Program-made: the position numbers and the translations under genes | The notes under the pieces: generated by a model | What the model saw: the letters and a program-made list of their open reading frames with translations, nothing else | Database searches by the model: none | What the model was told of the DNA's origin: nothing | In this document: in pieces, positions 11,472 through 21,194 of the stretch | Layout of the letters: each line of letters starts with the position of its first letter | Numbering within the stretch: position 1 is the first letter of the stretch | Source: Zygnema cylindricum | Lineage: Eukaryota > Streptophyta > Zygnematophyceae > Zygnematales > Zygnemataceae | Assembly: GCA_037447655.1 (NCBI GenBank) | Contig: JBBHKE010001028.1 | Location: 1 to 45,000, forward strand | Reading direction: 5' to 3' | Length of the DNA stretch: 45,000 nucleotides

Positions 11472-12024
11472 TACGAGTGACAAAGATAAATCTCAGCGCC
11501 ACAAAGTTCCAACTCCGGAGCAGAATACACAAGGCTCAGATAGGACAAGTGACCATGCAGTTTGATCAGAACTTAGAGTGGGTAGAGATAAGACAAACAC
11601 AGAATAGCTTCAGACAAATTTGTTACTTCCCATTATAAGAATAGAAGTACAATTGATGTAAAACAAAATGGACAGATTGTCCCTATTAATAAAGTTAGTT
11701 TCCTGTTTTGTCTGCTTCCCTATGAATGGATAATTGCCTACTCCTGTGTACACAACTAAATAGCCTAACGCTAACACACTCACTAAGTGGCGGTCCAATC
11801 ATAAACTGCCACGTGTAAAATGTCCACCGCACAGTAAGACGTGGGGGACAACTGCATGTTCTGACAAAAAAAACTGCAAACTGAAAAACTGACAAAATCC
11901 CGCTACAAATCCCTTCCCGAAAATATCGCCTATACTAAGCAAACCGATTCACGTATAAAACACAAATAATGCGAATCAAATCGGTGTATCCGAGAATCGC
12001 TCGAAATTGCACCAAAAACTAACA
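11452..12024 (-). repeat. Copia-1 5' LTR
   Basis: This 573-bp LTR has TG...CA ends in element orientation and is followed on the plus strand by the target duplication GTATC (12025-12029). It should hold the element promoter and the Gag start codon. Confidence 0.93.
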
Positions 12025-12555
12025 GTATCCGTACAAATTCTGACAATTCGTACGCCGTCACGTTGTTCTCACGGTCGACGGACGACCATATAAGAACGTG
12101 ATTTTTTTCGACGAGTTTGCGTCTCTTTCTTCCAGTGCACATTCACATGTGTGTGCAACAATGTTAAGTGTCTTTTTATGCCTTTGTAATTCAAAAAGTA
12201 CCATTTCGTACAGAGATATCTTTTCCGTACGCCATACTATTTCCATTGAGGTGTACTTCCATTATTAACGCTAATTTAAATAAAACCCTAATTAGAATAA
12301 TGGAAAAAATAGAATTATGGATTGTGTTTAAGGTTTTTTATTTTTGATAAAGGGCACCGAATTGGCATTATATACTCTAATAGCGATTGACGGTGCACCT
12401 TATGTCGATAGTCGAATTTTGGTGCAAGTTCTCAAGTGGGCTACATGCATACCTGCATGGACTACACACAGAACAAGCTTGCACAACTCACTGACCATGA
12501 AATGATCGTAGGACGGCCAGGATATTTATCGAAAACATGAAGAATGCGACCCTTA

Positions 12556-12812
12556 GGGTGTGTCCCCATGTATCAAAGTATCTACTTTTTTCTGTCGGTT
12601 TCACTCGAAACGCAGTCTCGAAAGATAAATTTAGCCGTACGAAAAAATAAATTTTATCAAAGTACAGCAAACGTCAAGTCGATACTTTGAATGTACTTCA
12701 TGTTTGTCGTCATGTAAACGCATTTTGGCATTTTCCTTTTTCGACCCGCGGGCAAGAGAATCCAGCCCGTCAAAAAACTTCATCGGAAATCGCCGCGCGA
12801 TTGGATTTCAAG
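12556..12812 (+). repeat. Dispersed repeat R1, copy 1
   Basis: About 257 bp are shared with 32425-32694. Landmarks in order are GTCCCCATGTAT, TTTAGCCGT(A/G)CGAAAAAAT, TTTGTCGTCATGTAAACGCA and GGCAAGAGAATC. No coding capacity or clear termini are visible. Confidence 0.75.
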
Positions 12813-13482
12813 TGCACGATTCACACTAAAAAATGATGATGAATGAGATGAGAAAATGAATGCCCTTTTCTTTTGTTTGGAAGTGAATCGTCCTTGACGT
12901 CAACCCACGTCAACAAAAACGTCGCGATGTGATTCATGTTGCAGTACGATTTAGCACCGATGACTCAAATCTGTCCGTACCAAACCATCGTTTTTCATCC
13001 GTACAACAACATATAATTTTTTCAAGGTGACCGATTGAGACCCCCAATCAAAAAAGGACGTGTAAAAAAAACAAACAACAAACAAACCTCACCCGAAAAA
13101 AAAAAAGTGGCGACAAAAACAAGCAAACCGCATAGTCCTATTTTAACCATGCTTTTATTTCCTTTTGTTTTCTTTACTTTTCGGTTTTTCGCTTTCTTTT
13201 TACCCTAAAATTAAACTTACCTTTTTTTTACTTTTTTTCCTCCATTCTTTCACCTTTTTGTTGTTCTAAAATTTTTACTTACATTTCCTTTACCTTATTT
13301 ACCTCCCTTCATTCACCTTCTTTTCACCCTAAAACTAATACTTACCGTTCTTTTGTTAGTTTGCTGTCCAATCTCCATTGGAAGCTCTCAATTTTTCTAG
13401 CGATTATACTCGTATCCCTTCTTCATTTTTCTTTATTTTTATTACTGTTAACATTAAGTTTTCCTGTATTAATAATTTACAA
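12813..13482. other. Non-coding region with pyrimidine-rich tandem repeats
   Basis: At about 13195-13350 roughly 65-bp units recur three times with divergence (…CCCTAAAATTAAACTTACC…, …TCTAAAATTTTTACTTAC…, …CCCTAAAACTAATACTTACC…). The rest is AT-rich with no gene seen. Any promoter of the three-exon gene that follows would lie here. Confidence 0.4.
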
Positions 13483-14296
13483 ATGCCCACTAGGAAAAAT
13501 GTGATGCAATTTGTGAATTTGACGTACAACAAGAAATCAATCGTTGTTTCTCAAAAAAAAATCGAACTTGCAGCGAAGGCAAATGTAAGTTCCGTAAACG
13601 AACTTGAATAAAAATAAAAAATTATAATGTGGCATATATCACATTCTTAGAATGTTTTTTCATTTTTAGGAATGGGGTAACATTGCTTTCCCCGTTCGAA
13701 AATCCGACGGAAAAAATTTAAAGATTGCTAATGTGACATTATGTAGCTTAAGAAATAAGCTCTAAGCTCATTGTTTTAGATTCAATTAAACAGAATCATG
13801 CATAGATTTGGAGCTCAACTTTTACTACCCTGTTTATTCATTTTTTAAGCAGAATCCAAACTTGACCATTAAATCTGCAGGATGTTTAAACTGAAAACAA
13901 ACCATTGTACAACTTCGTTCAAATAGTTCTTTTCTGTGACGCCCACCAAATTAATATTGCTTTAATTTGTGTTTTTATTTTCTAAACAATCAGGTGAATT
14001 TTGAATTTATAGAGGTCAAAGGCTTTCATCCGGAAGACGCGATTGCTGCCAAGTGTCGCAAAATCGGAGTCGATATCCTTTTCCGGGCAGCTTCGAAAAA
14101 AACCTTATTCAACTTTCTTCTGGTCGACCTTGCCGGAGGAAATTTTTCCACAAAATGTAATTCAATTTTGCGATCGGGTGGGCGATTTATAAAAGGTCTT
14201 TTGTGTGGGCACAAACGGGGAAAATCGGAATTTCCTTGTTTTGTTGTCGACGTGATAAAAAGAAGCAAGAATGGTTCGAAAGTGTTCAACATGTAG
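13483..14296 (+). CDS. Candidate small three-exon gene (about 155 aa), unrecognised
   Basis: Exon 1, 13483-13584, runs from ATG to AAAT followed by a perfect GTAAGT donor. Exon 2, 13670-13732, follows a TTTTTAG acceptor and ends at a GTGACA donor. Exon 3, 13994-14296, follows a pyrimidine-rich CAATCAG acceptor and ends at TAG. All junctions are phase 0, giving 34+21+100 codons. Without the second splice exon 2 would run to a TAA after LCSLRNKL, giving a protein of 66 residues. The product is basic and lacks a signal peptide or membrane segment; exon 3 includes GFHPEDAIAAKCRKIGVDI and SGGRFIKGLLCGHKRGKS. I do not recognise the fold. It is flanked by transposons, so it may be a real lineage-specific gene or part of an unknown mobile element. 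Confidence 0.45.
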
Positions 14297-15493
14297 TGTT
14301 TTTTTTCAGTTTTTTTCTTAGTTGCATTTTCTAAATTATTTACGAAGTCCCATTTGAAATAGTATTGGTAATAGTGAATTTTACGTAAACGGCTTTATCT
14401 AAGTATAAATTTTTATGTTTGCTAATAGCTGTAACGTTATAAATTTTGGTTAAGAAATATAGTATCGTCGTATGTGCAATGTTTCAATTGTAAACAGAGC
14501 TTATATCAGCTAGAAAATGGTGAGATTTAGGTATCTCTATGTCGTTGTAATTTATAGGTAAAGAAGCTTATTTGTAAGCAAGTCGAGAATTTTTTGAGAT
14601 TTGAACGATTGAATTTTGTAAAATTTCTTTTCATATAACTTCTCAATACAAAACATGGCACATGAAGTTAATTTATGTTTCTTGTTTTCCTTAGATACTT
14701 GTTACTTCTCTATGCATTCCCTTTTTTTTATTACCACTATCCACACAGGGAACAGTAAGAAATTAGGAGCTGATTCTAATAGACGATTTTTGATTTTTTT
14801 TTCTTTGCTTTTGTAATTTAAATACATTTGAAGACTTCTTAAACCTTGGAGGGAAGGTGTTGATTGCAGCTGAATTATTTGTCCCCACATTGTGCTTAAA
14901 ATATAGTTGTAATTTAAATAAGAGAAGGCATGTGATCTCTTTTATTGACAGAAATTTCGAAAAAGGGAAATAATTACACAAATTTCATGATTCTTATCTA
15001 CATTTTGTTGATTAATTATGTAATTTGCAAAATGATTGTAAATGTTTTTCATGGTGTTCTTCAAGATTTTTTATTTGTACTTTTTGAGAGGCCATGAGCG
15101 CTTTAAGCTCACTATTTGGAACACCTGATTTGTAACCAATTTGATACATTTATACTATTTACATTTATACTATTTTAGTAACAATTTTTGCCATGTTTTA
15201 TATGACTTTTCCATCTTTTTCTTCTATCATTTTGTATCTCAATGACCCTCAACCTATCTTGCATTCATAGGCAAGATACTGACAAACAAGGAGAATCTTT
15301 CAAAAGATTCACACAAGGCAAGAAAAAATGATATACGAAAAGGTTTGAGTTCTAATCGCTCAAGTAAACACAATAAAATTTGACGTGTCGTATATGTTTC
15401 CACCACATTCTCAATCTAGGCCCTTTTCCAACCGTGGGTTGAACTTGATCTTCTTTTCAGAACGTGAAAGAAAACTTGATGACGGCAGGGCAG
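14297..15493. other. AT-rich non-coding region
   Basis: This may be the 3' region of the small gene followed by intergenic sequence. The frames here are short and AT-biased. I see no RNA gene, element end or repeat. Confidence 0.4.
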
Positions 15494-15745
15494 ATTGGGA
15501 AGGAGGGAGGGAGGGCAGATTTGGAGGGAGGGAGGGAGGGAGGGAGGGAGGGAGGGAGGGCAGGTTCGGAGGGAGAGAGGGAAGATTGGGAGGGAGGGAA
15601 GATTGGTAGGGAGGGAGGGCAAATAGGGAGGGAGGGATAGAGGGAGGGAGGGATTTTAGATTGGGAGGGAGGGCACATTGGGAGGGAGGGAGGGCAGATT
15701 GGGAGGGAGGAAGGGCATATTGGGAGGGAGGGAGGAAGGGCACAT
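15494..15745 (+). repeat. GGGAGG-type G-rich minisatellite
   Basis: Runs of GGGAGGGAGGGA alternate with spacers such as GCAGATT, GCACATT and GAAGATTG over about 250 bp. Many windows satisfy the four-times-GGG rule for G-quadruplexes on the plus strand. The long complementary frames (poly Pro-Ser-Leu) are translations of the repeat. Confidence 0.85.
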
Positions 15746-16018
15746 ACATATATTACCACATATATATATATATGCCAATTATACCCGAAAAAAATTATTT
15801 TTTGAAAAACGAAACAAATATATATTTCTGACAAATGAAACAAAAACATTAATTTTTGAGAAATAAGACAAAAACATTAATTTTTGAGATATGAAAAACA
15901 TTGACTTTTGAGAAATGGGACCCACATCCACACTAAATTACAAAGGAGAGAGTTTTTCTTTGCTGTTGTGCAAAGGCAGTAAAAAAGAAAAACTCTATTT
16001 TCCATCTTTCTCTACATG
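15746..16018. other. AT-rich spacer before Copia-2
   Basis: The spacer contains a short TA run at about 15760-15775 and three approximate copies of a 40-bp AT-rich unit (ACATTAATTTTTGAGAAAT-like) at about 15825-15920. No gene is seen. Confidence 0.4.
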
Positions 16019-16023
16019 GATTC

Positions 16024-17059
16024 TGTTGAGATTTGAAATCTTTAGTTAGTAAGTAGAGTAGACTTAGAATAGTTTCTAAAAAAAAAAGTGGTATATAAGA
16101 CTTACTTTTATTAGTGTTACAGTAGGCAAAGTACAACAAGTGCATTGTATCTCTGCAGGTTTTACAGAGACACGCGTCATGCAGCAAGCAATTGGAATCG
16201 CCAGATCAGACGGGCGGAATCTGATCCGGATATCTCGGAAATATATGGTACAACTATTTTTGGATTCATACAAATATTTTGGAATTATATGGTACGGAAC
16301 ATTTTTTAGAAATGTTCGGATATTTCGGAAGTGAATTATGATCATTGATTTTGAGAGACGTCGACGGACGCGATTCACGTGGGACCGCAAGTGACAAGGC
16401 GTGATTCACGTAGGACCACAAGTGACGAAGCACTCAGGTGCTTCGTACTACACCACCACATTCGGCTGGACTTTAGCTGCTACTGCTGACTAAGCATTTG
16501 GAACGTTTTGTGTACGGTTAGAACATTTTGTGTACGGTTCAATGTGTGTCAATATCTTAATAACATTAGTTTGTATTTTAGTGTGATAAAAAATAGTGTT
16601 CCATTAATCAAGTTTTTAGAAAATATAAATTAAGGTATTGAGGTACATTGACATACAGGTAAGATTCTTTGTCGTTATTCAAGATAATAACCGTAATAAC
16701 GGTTACCCAAATTAGTGTAGATCAGTAAATAGACACTTTGAGTATATAACTTAGGACTTAGCCAATTTTGTAGTATCCAGTTTTGGGAATATGATTTTCT
16801 AAGGGCAGTTTTGGGAAACTTCCTGACATCATATCTTATAGTTTACAAGGTCATTTGGGCTGCAATTTTGGGAATTTTCAGTTTACTGTATTGTGTATCA
16901 CTGTGTCAAATTTGAAACATATTGGCATTTTGAGTCATATATTGTGTCAGTTCAAAGTTGGCTGTTGAGTAGGTACTTTGATAGTTTCTGCTATTTTTCA
17001 TGTCTACTTCTACTACTACTTGCTGGTTCTCCGCCTGCAACGGTGGTTGTAGAACAACA
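16024..17059 (+). repeat. Copia-2 5' LTR
   Basis: This is a 1036-bp LTR. It contains two copies of a 20-21-bp unit (GAACRTTTTGTGTACGGTT) near 16499-16540 and two copies of a roughly 30-bp GGGACC/AGGACCACAAGTGACRAG unit near 16380-16430. Confidence 0.9.
16741..16752 (+). promoter_or_regulatory. Possible TATA box of the Copia-2 5' LTR
   Basis: The sequence GAGTATATAAC lies about 255 bp upstream of the Gag ATG at 17000 within the LTR and is conserved in the 3' LTR near 21956. Position and motif suit an LTR promoter, but no start site can be shown. Confidence 0.35.
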
Positions 17060-17800
17060 TGCTATAGGCCTTTCGTTAAGAATTCCTATCTTTAATGGCC
17101 AAAAGTATGCGTATGGGCGGCGATGGTTGAATCGTCGTTTGAAACTGCTGACTTATTGGGGGGCTTGGATGGCTCCCTTGATGAAACAAATCCAACTTGG
17201 GCGAAAAAGAATTCAATGGCAAGGAACAATCTAATTCTTTGTATTTCAGAAAATTTGGTCATGTCTCGACCGAAATTGAAAAGGCGAGGGAGATTTGGAC
17301 ATCCCTCAAATCCGCTTTTGAGAAAGCGAATGTTCGAAAGAGCTCTTGGTGGCTGGAAAAACTTGGGGATACAAATACACGGGGGGAACTATGGTCGAGT
17401 ATTGTGACAATTTTCGCGCGCTCATTGATGCTCACTCTTCTACTGGGGGGTCATTTCCTGAGTTTCAACAGGCCGCTTTGCTTATTAGAGGTCTCCCTAG
17501 TAGCATGAAGGGTGTGTCTGTTCAACTAAAGAGTCATGATAAAGCTAGCTCGTCATTTCAGTTAGCGAATAATCTTATATTGGAGGAAGAAACTAATACT
17601 AAACTCCTTGAGGGAGAAGGAAATGTTGAAGCATTTGCAACAAACTTTGACAAAAGAAATCAGTTTAATCAGAATAGGAATCAGTTAAACCAGATCAGAA
17701 TCAGTTTAGTCAAAGCAGAATAGGCCATCTACTACTACATGTTTCTATTGTTATGAGAATGGGTTATGGATACATGTAGTGTCCTAAATTGAAGAAAGCT
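17000..17800 (+). pseudogene. Copia-2 Gag
   Basis: The expected start is ATG 17000-17002 inside the LTR (MSTSTTTAGSP in the 3' LTR version). Here one extra T near 17021 shifts the frame. Recognisable Gag pieces then appear in different frames: IPIFNGQKYAY, MVESSFETADLLGGLDG, EIWTSLKSAFEKANVRKSSW, and FPEFQQAALLIRGLPSSMKG. The zinc knuckle near 17730 keeps CFYC but has lost the histidine and final cysteine to a frameshift. At least four frame changes are present. Confidence 0.75.
17060..17070 (+). other. Copia-2 primer binding site (degenerate)
   Basis: Directly after the 5' LTR lies TGCTATAGGCC. Against the initiator tRNA-Met anticodon-loop complement GTTATGGGCC, 8 of 10 bases agree. This points to the same half-tRNA priming as Copia-1, with mutations. 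Confidence 0.5.
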
Positions 17801-17959
17801 AATGAGACAGGTTTTTACAAGCCAGGTTGGCAACAGAGCTAGTATCACAGAGGTTTTTCTGAAAATCTTTCTCGTGGAAATGCTCTTTTTTAAGCTTTTG
17901 CAACTGATGCAGATGAGTCTCTCAGCTTCAATGAGCAAGAGGAGGCGGATTTATTTGCT

Positions 17960-19165
17960 ATGGCGACTGCCATGGAGGGTCCAAAGGATGTAGGATGGAT
18001 CATGGACACGGGAACGTCTACCCACATGTGTTGGAACAAGGTGGCTTTTACAAATTTGCAGCAAACATCTCCAAGAAGTATCTACTTTGCTTGCGGCATG
18101 AGTGTTCAAACCTCACCTCAGGGTGATGTATCATTAATGGTAGATGTGGGGGGAAAGTCGATAGAGAGAACCCTTCACAATGTTTTGTATGTTCCAGATT
18201 TTAAGAAAAATCTTTTTTCTACATCATTAGTGGAGAGCAAAGGCTTTGAAGTTGTTTTGAAAGGAGGGAGACAGGTTTTTAGCAAGAAAGGGAAAGTGGC
18301 AGTAACAGGAACTAGAGATGCGAACGAAATGTATAAGATGGACATGGCTAAATATAACGTAAATGATGTTCTCTCCTCTAGTGTCGCATGTGATAATGAG
18401 TTGTGGCATAAAAGGTTAGGGCACATGAATTATGATAGTCTAAAGAAAATGGTAAATTCGGGAAAATTTGATGGAGTTTCTCTCACATCTCATCCTATAA
18501 AAACATGTGATGGTTGTTCATTTGGCAAGATTCACAAATTGCCATTTCCACAGGAAACAGACCATAGATCGGAAAAAGTTTTGCAACTCATCTATTCTGA
18601 TGTTTTCGGTCCTTCACAAGTGGCTTCGGCTAAAGGGGTCCACTATATGGTCACATTTACAGATGACTACTAGAGGTACACAAACGTTTACTTCATGCAA
18701 CATAAAAGTGAAGTGTTTACTCACTTCAAACACTACAAAGCGTGGGCGGAAAAGCTTCACGAAGTTCCAAAATTGGCGCTAAGATCGGACAACGGGGAGA
18801 ATACACATTGAAGGAATTCGAAGAATTTCTCTTTCAGGAAGGTATCAATCACAATCTTACAGTTCCACATACACTGGAACAAAATGGTGTTTCTAAGAGA
18901 TTAAATAGGACAACGATAGAGAGTGCTCGGTCCCTGCTTCCATATAAAGGGCTAGATTTGAAATTTAGGGCTGAAACACTTAATTGTGATGTTTATATTA
19001 AGAATAGAATTGCTTCTAGGTCTGTTAGCACTACACCTTATGAACTTTGGACAAGGGGAAAAACCTCATGTTAGTCATTTTAAGGTCTTTGGCAGCAAGT
19101 GTTTTATTTTAGATACTTCACAGGATAGATGGAAAATGGAACCAAAATAGTTACCTGGGATTTTC
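17960..19165 (+). pseudogene. Copia-2 protease and integrase
   Basis: The protease active site is IMDTGTSTHMC. The integrase HHCC domain is visible (LWHKRLGHMN with CDGCSFGK). The DDE core has YSDVFGP and LRSDNGE, but the third acid is lost: NGVSKRLNRT has Lys where copia integrases have Glu (NGVAERMNRT in Copia-1). A TAG at 18671-18673 interrupts DDYSR, and a frameshift follows near 18800. Another stop lies at 19072, within the segment leading to the integrase C-terminus. Confidence 0.87.
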
Positions 19166-20187
19166 ATGGGGTATGATGATAATGCGAAAGGATATAGAGT
19201 TTTTGTCCTTGAGAAACAGAAAGTGGTTGTTTCTAGAAATATCCAGATTAAAGATGAACAAGATTCGGTTGACCAGTTTAAAGTGCACGATCGACCGGCA
19301 AAAGAAAAGCAAGAATATGCCATTTTTTACCATACGCCGCGAGTCTACTTTCCTCCGGCAAGTGGAACACCTCTTCCTTCAGTTCCTCTGGTGCATTTAC
19401 ATGATGCTTCACCACAAGCTACGCCTCAAGTGGAAGGAACTACTACAGAATCTGTACCAGATCAAGTTACGGTTCACACTAAACAGAAAAATCAGAGGTT
19501 GCCGACACTCTCAGCCACAGAATTTCCAAGGGGAAAGAGATCTAGCAGCCGTTTGCAAGCAAGCTCTCACTTTGCTTTTTCTTTAGCTACAGAGGAGCCT
19601 CTAACGATCCACGAGGCCTTTTCATCACCTGAGAGAAATCAATGGATCGAGGCGGCAAACTATGAAATGAAGTCTATTATGGAGGCATAGACATGGGAGC
19701 TGTGGATCTTCCTTCGGGCAAAAAAGCCATCGGTAGCAAATGGGTATTCAAGGTGAAGCTGAACCCGGACAACACCATCGAAAGGTATAAGGCCAGACTA
19801 GTGGCCAAGGGGTATAATCAAAAAGAAGGTATTGACTTTGAGGAAACCTTCTCTCCAGTTGCCAGATTTCCCACTGTCAGAATTTTGCTAAGTCTAGCGG
19901 CTAAAGATAATATGGAAATACAACAAATGGATGTTAAAACTGCCTTTTTGCATGGAGAGTTAGAAGAAACCATTTATATGAAACAACCTAAAATGTACGT
20001 TGAAAAAGGAAAGGAAGAATTAGTGTGTAAATTGATGAAATCTTTGTATGGGCAAATACAAGCTGCGCGTCACTGGAATCTGAAGTTAGATGAGTTTTTG
20101 ACTGGGCTAGGTTTTAAGTGAATTAGCTCAGATCATTCTGTATATGTTCTACAAAGAGAGGATAGGGTAATTTACATTGCTGTATAT
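19166..20187 (+). pseudogene. Copia-2 integrase C-terminus, linker and RT N-terminal half
   Basis: The segment begins with MGYDDNAKGYRVF and VVVSRNIQI, the end of integrase. A Pro/Thr/Ser-rich linker follows, then RT from EAANYEMKSIMEA. A stop at 19688 and a one-base shift at TWEL-VDLPSG break the join. RT then reads AIGSKWVFKVK, YKARLVAKGYNQKEG and QMDVKTAFLHGELEETIYM, until TGA at 20119 interrupts just before the SDHSVY segment. Confidence 0.87.
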
Positions 20188-21171
20188 GTGGATGATCTAT
20201 TATTAATAAGTAAGTCAATGGATGAAATAAACCGCATTAAAGCGGCTTTAAGGTCTAGGTTCGAGATGAGAGACCTTGGTGAGGCCAAATACATCTTAGG
20301 AATACAAGTAGAAAGAGAAAGAAACAAGAGGCTGATTATGTTGACTCAGAAAGAAGCAATAGGTAACATGCTGAAAAGATTTGAAATGAGAGATGTAAAA
20401 GGATCCGTAACTCTTATAGAATTCAGACAGAAATTAGAAGGAATTGATACAAATTCAAGCATAATGGTTGGTGGGAGTCTAGAGAAAGGAGAGGAAGAGT
20501 TTATGGCTTCAAAGCCATATAGACAAGTAGTCAGAAGTCTTATATATTTTATGAATTGTACGAGACCCGACATTGCAGCAGCTGTGGGAGTCTTGAGTAG
20601 AAGTCTGCAGAATCCTAAAAGGGCAGATTGGGAAGCAGCGAAAAGGGTGTTGAGATATCTTGAAGGAACTCGAAATCTCAAGTTTGTACTCGGAGTAGGA
20701 GAGGTGAAAATACAGACGTGGAGCGACGCCAGCTATAGGGACATGCCAAACCGGAAATCTACAACTTGTTTTGTACTTAAGATTGGAGATGGAACTTGCT
20801 GCTGGAGTAGCAAATTACCAAAGGTTACAGCTCCATCCACAATGGAGTTTGAATATATGGCTGCAGCTTTGGCCCTCAAGGAGCTCCTATGGGTCAAGAC
20901 TATTCTACAAGAACTTGGGTACATGCAAACAGGTCCTCAGTCTATTTGGTGTGACAACCAAGCAGCCATTGCCATTGCTTCTAACCCCAACCATCATTTT
21001 AAAAGTAAACACATGGATGTTAGACTTCACTTTGTCAGGCAAAAAATACTTGCAAAAGTCATTAAGTTGTGTTATTTACCGGATGAGAAGATGGTGGCTG
21101 ATATGTTAACAAAAGCCCTTGCTGCTCCTCAGTTGCAGTTTTGTAGAGAAGCTGTTGGACTAAGTGAATAA
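20188..21171 (+). pseudogene. Copia-2 RT C-terminal half and RNase H
   Basis: An uninterrupted frame of 327 codons. The RT catalytic box VYVDDLLLISK lies at its beginning, followed by RFEMRDLGEAKYILGI and MNCTRPDIAAAVG. RNase H has WSDASYRDMPNRKSTT, STMEFEYMAA and WCDNQAAIAIA, and ends at HFKSKHMDVRLHFV and DMLTKAL. DAS in place of the usual DAD and EFEY in place of EAEY are small departures. The stop at 21169 is followed closely by the polypurine tract. Confidence 0.9.
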
Positions 21172-21185
21172 CTGAGTCTGAAGAT

Positions 21186-21194
21186 TTAGGGGAG
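21186..21194 (+). other. Copia-2 polypurine tract
   Basis: TTAGGGGAG directly precedes the 3' LTR start TGTTGAG, as required for plus-strand priming. Confidence 0.65.

Larger units (their letters stand above)
6022..12024 (-). mobile_element. Copia-1: full-length, decayed Ty1/copia LTR retrotransposon
   Basis: The element is bounded by direct LTRs with TG...CA ends, and a 5-bp target duplication GTATC sits at 6017-6021 and 12025-12029. In minus-strand order it holds 5' LTR, primer site, Gag, CCHC knuckle, protease, integrase, reverse transcriptase, RNase H, polypurine tract and 3' LTR. Integrase before RT is the Ty1/copia (Pseudoviridae) order. By eye the LTRs differ at about 16 of 573 positions plus one 80-bp duplication, so the insertion is fairly young. 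The coding region carries at least three nonsense codons and several frameshifts, so this copy is not autonomous. Confidence 0.93.
5837..12395. mobile_element. TIR DNA element, split by Copia-1
   Basis: The left end reads CACCGTCAATCGCTATTAGA after TA at 5835-5836. The right end, at 12395, is its reverse complement (TCTAATAGCGATTGACGGTG) and is followed by CA, a mutated TA. Without the 6-kb retrotransposon and its 5-bp duplication, the element is about 550 bp. Its interior matches the intact relative at 30539-31139 in order: a stretch like GGGTTATCCAGAATAATAAA, then a GTCGACGGACGA region, then AAAAGTACNNNTTNGTAC-like sequence. The TA flanks suggest a Tc1/mariner-type target, but there is no coding capacity. 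Confidence 0.7.

Noticed and set aside
15385-15849. Gly/Arg-rich and Pro/Ser-rich frames
   Set aside because: They are translations of the GGGAGG minisatellite.
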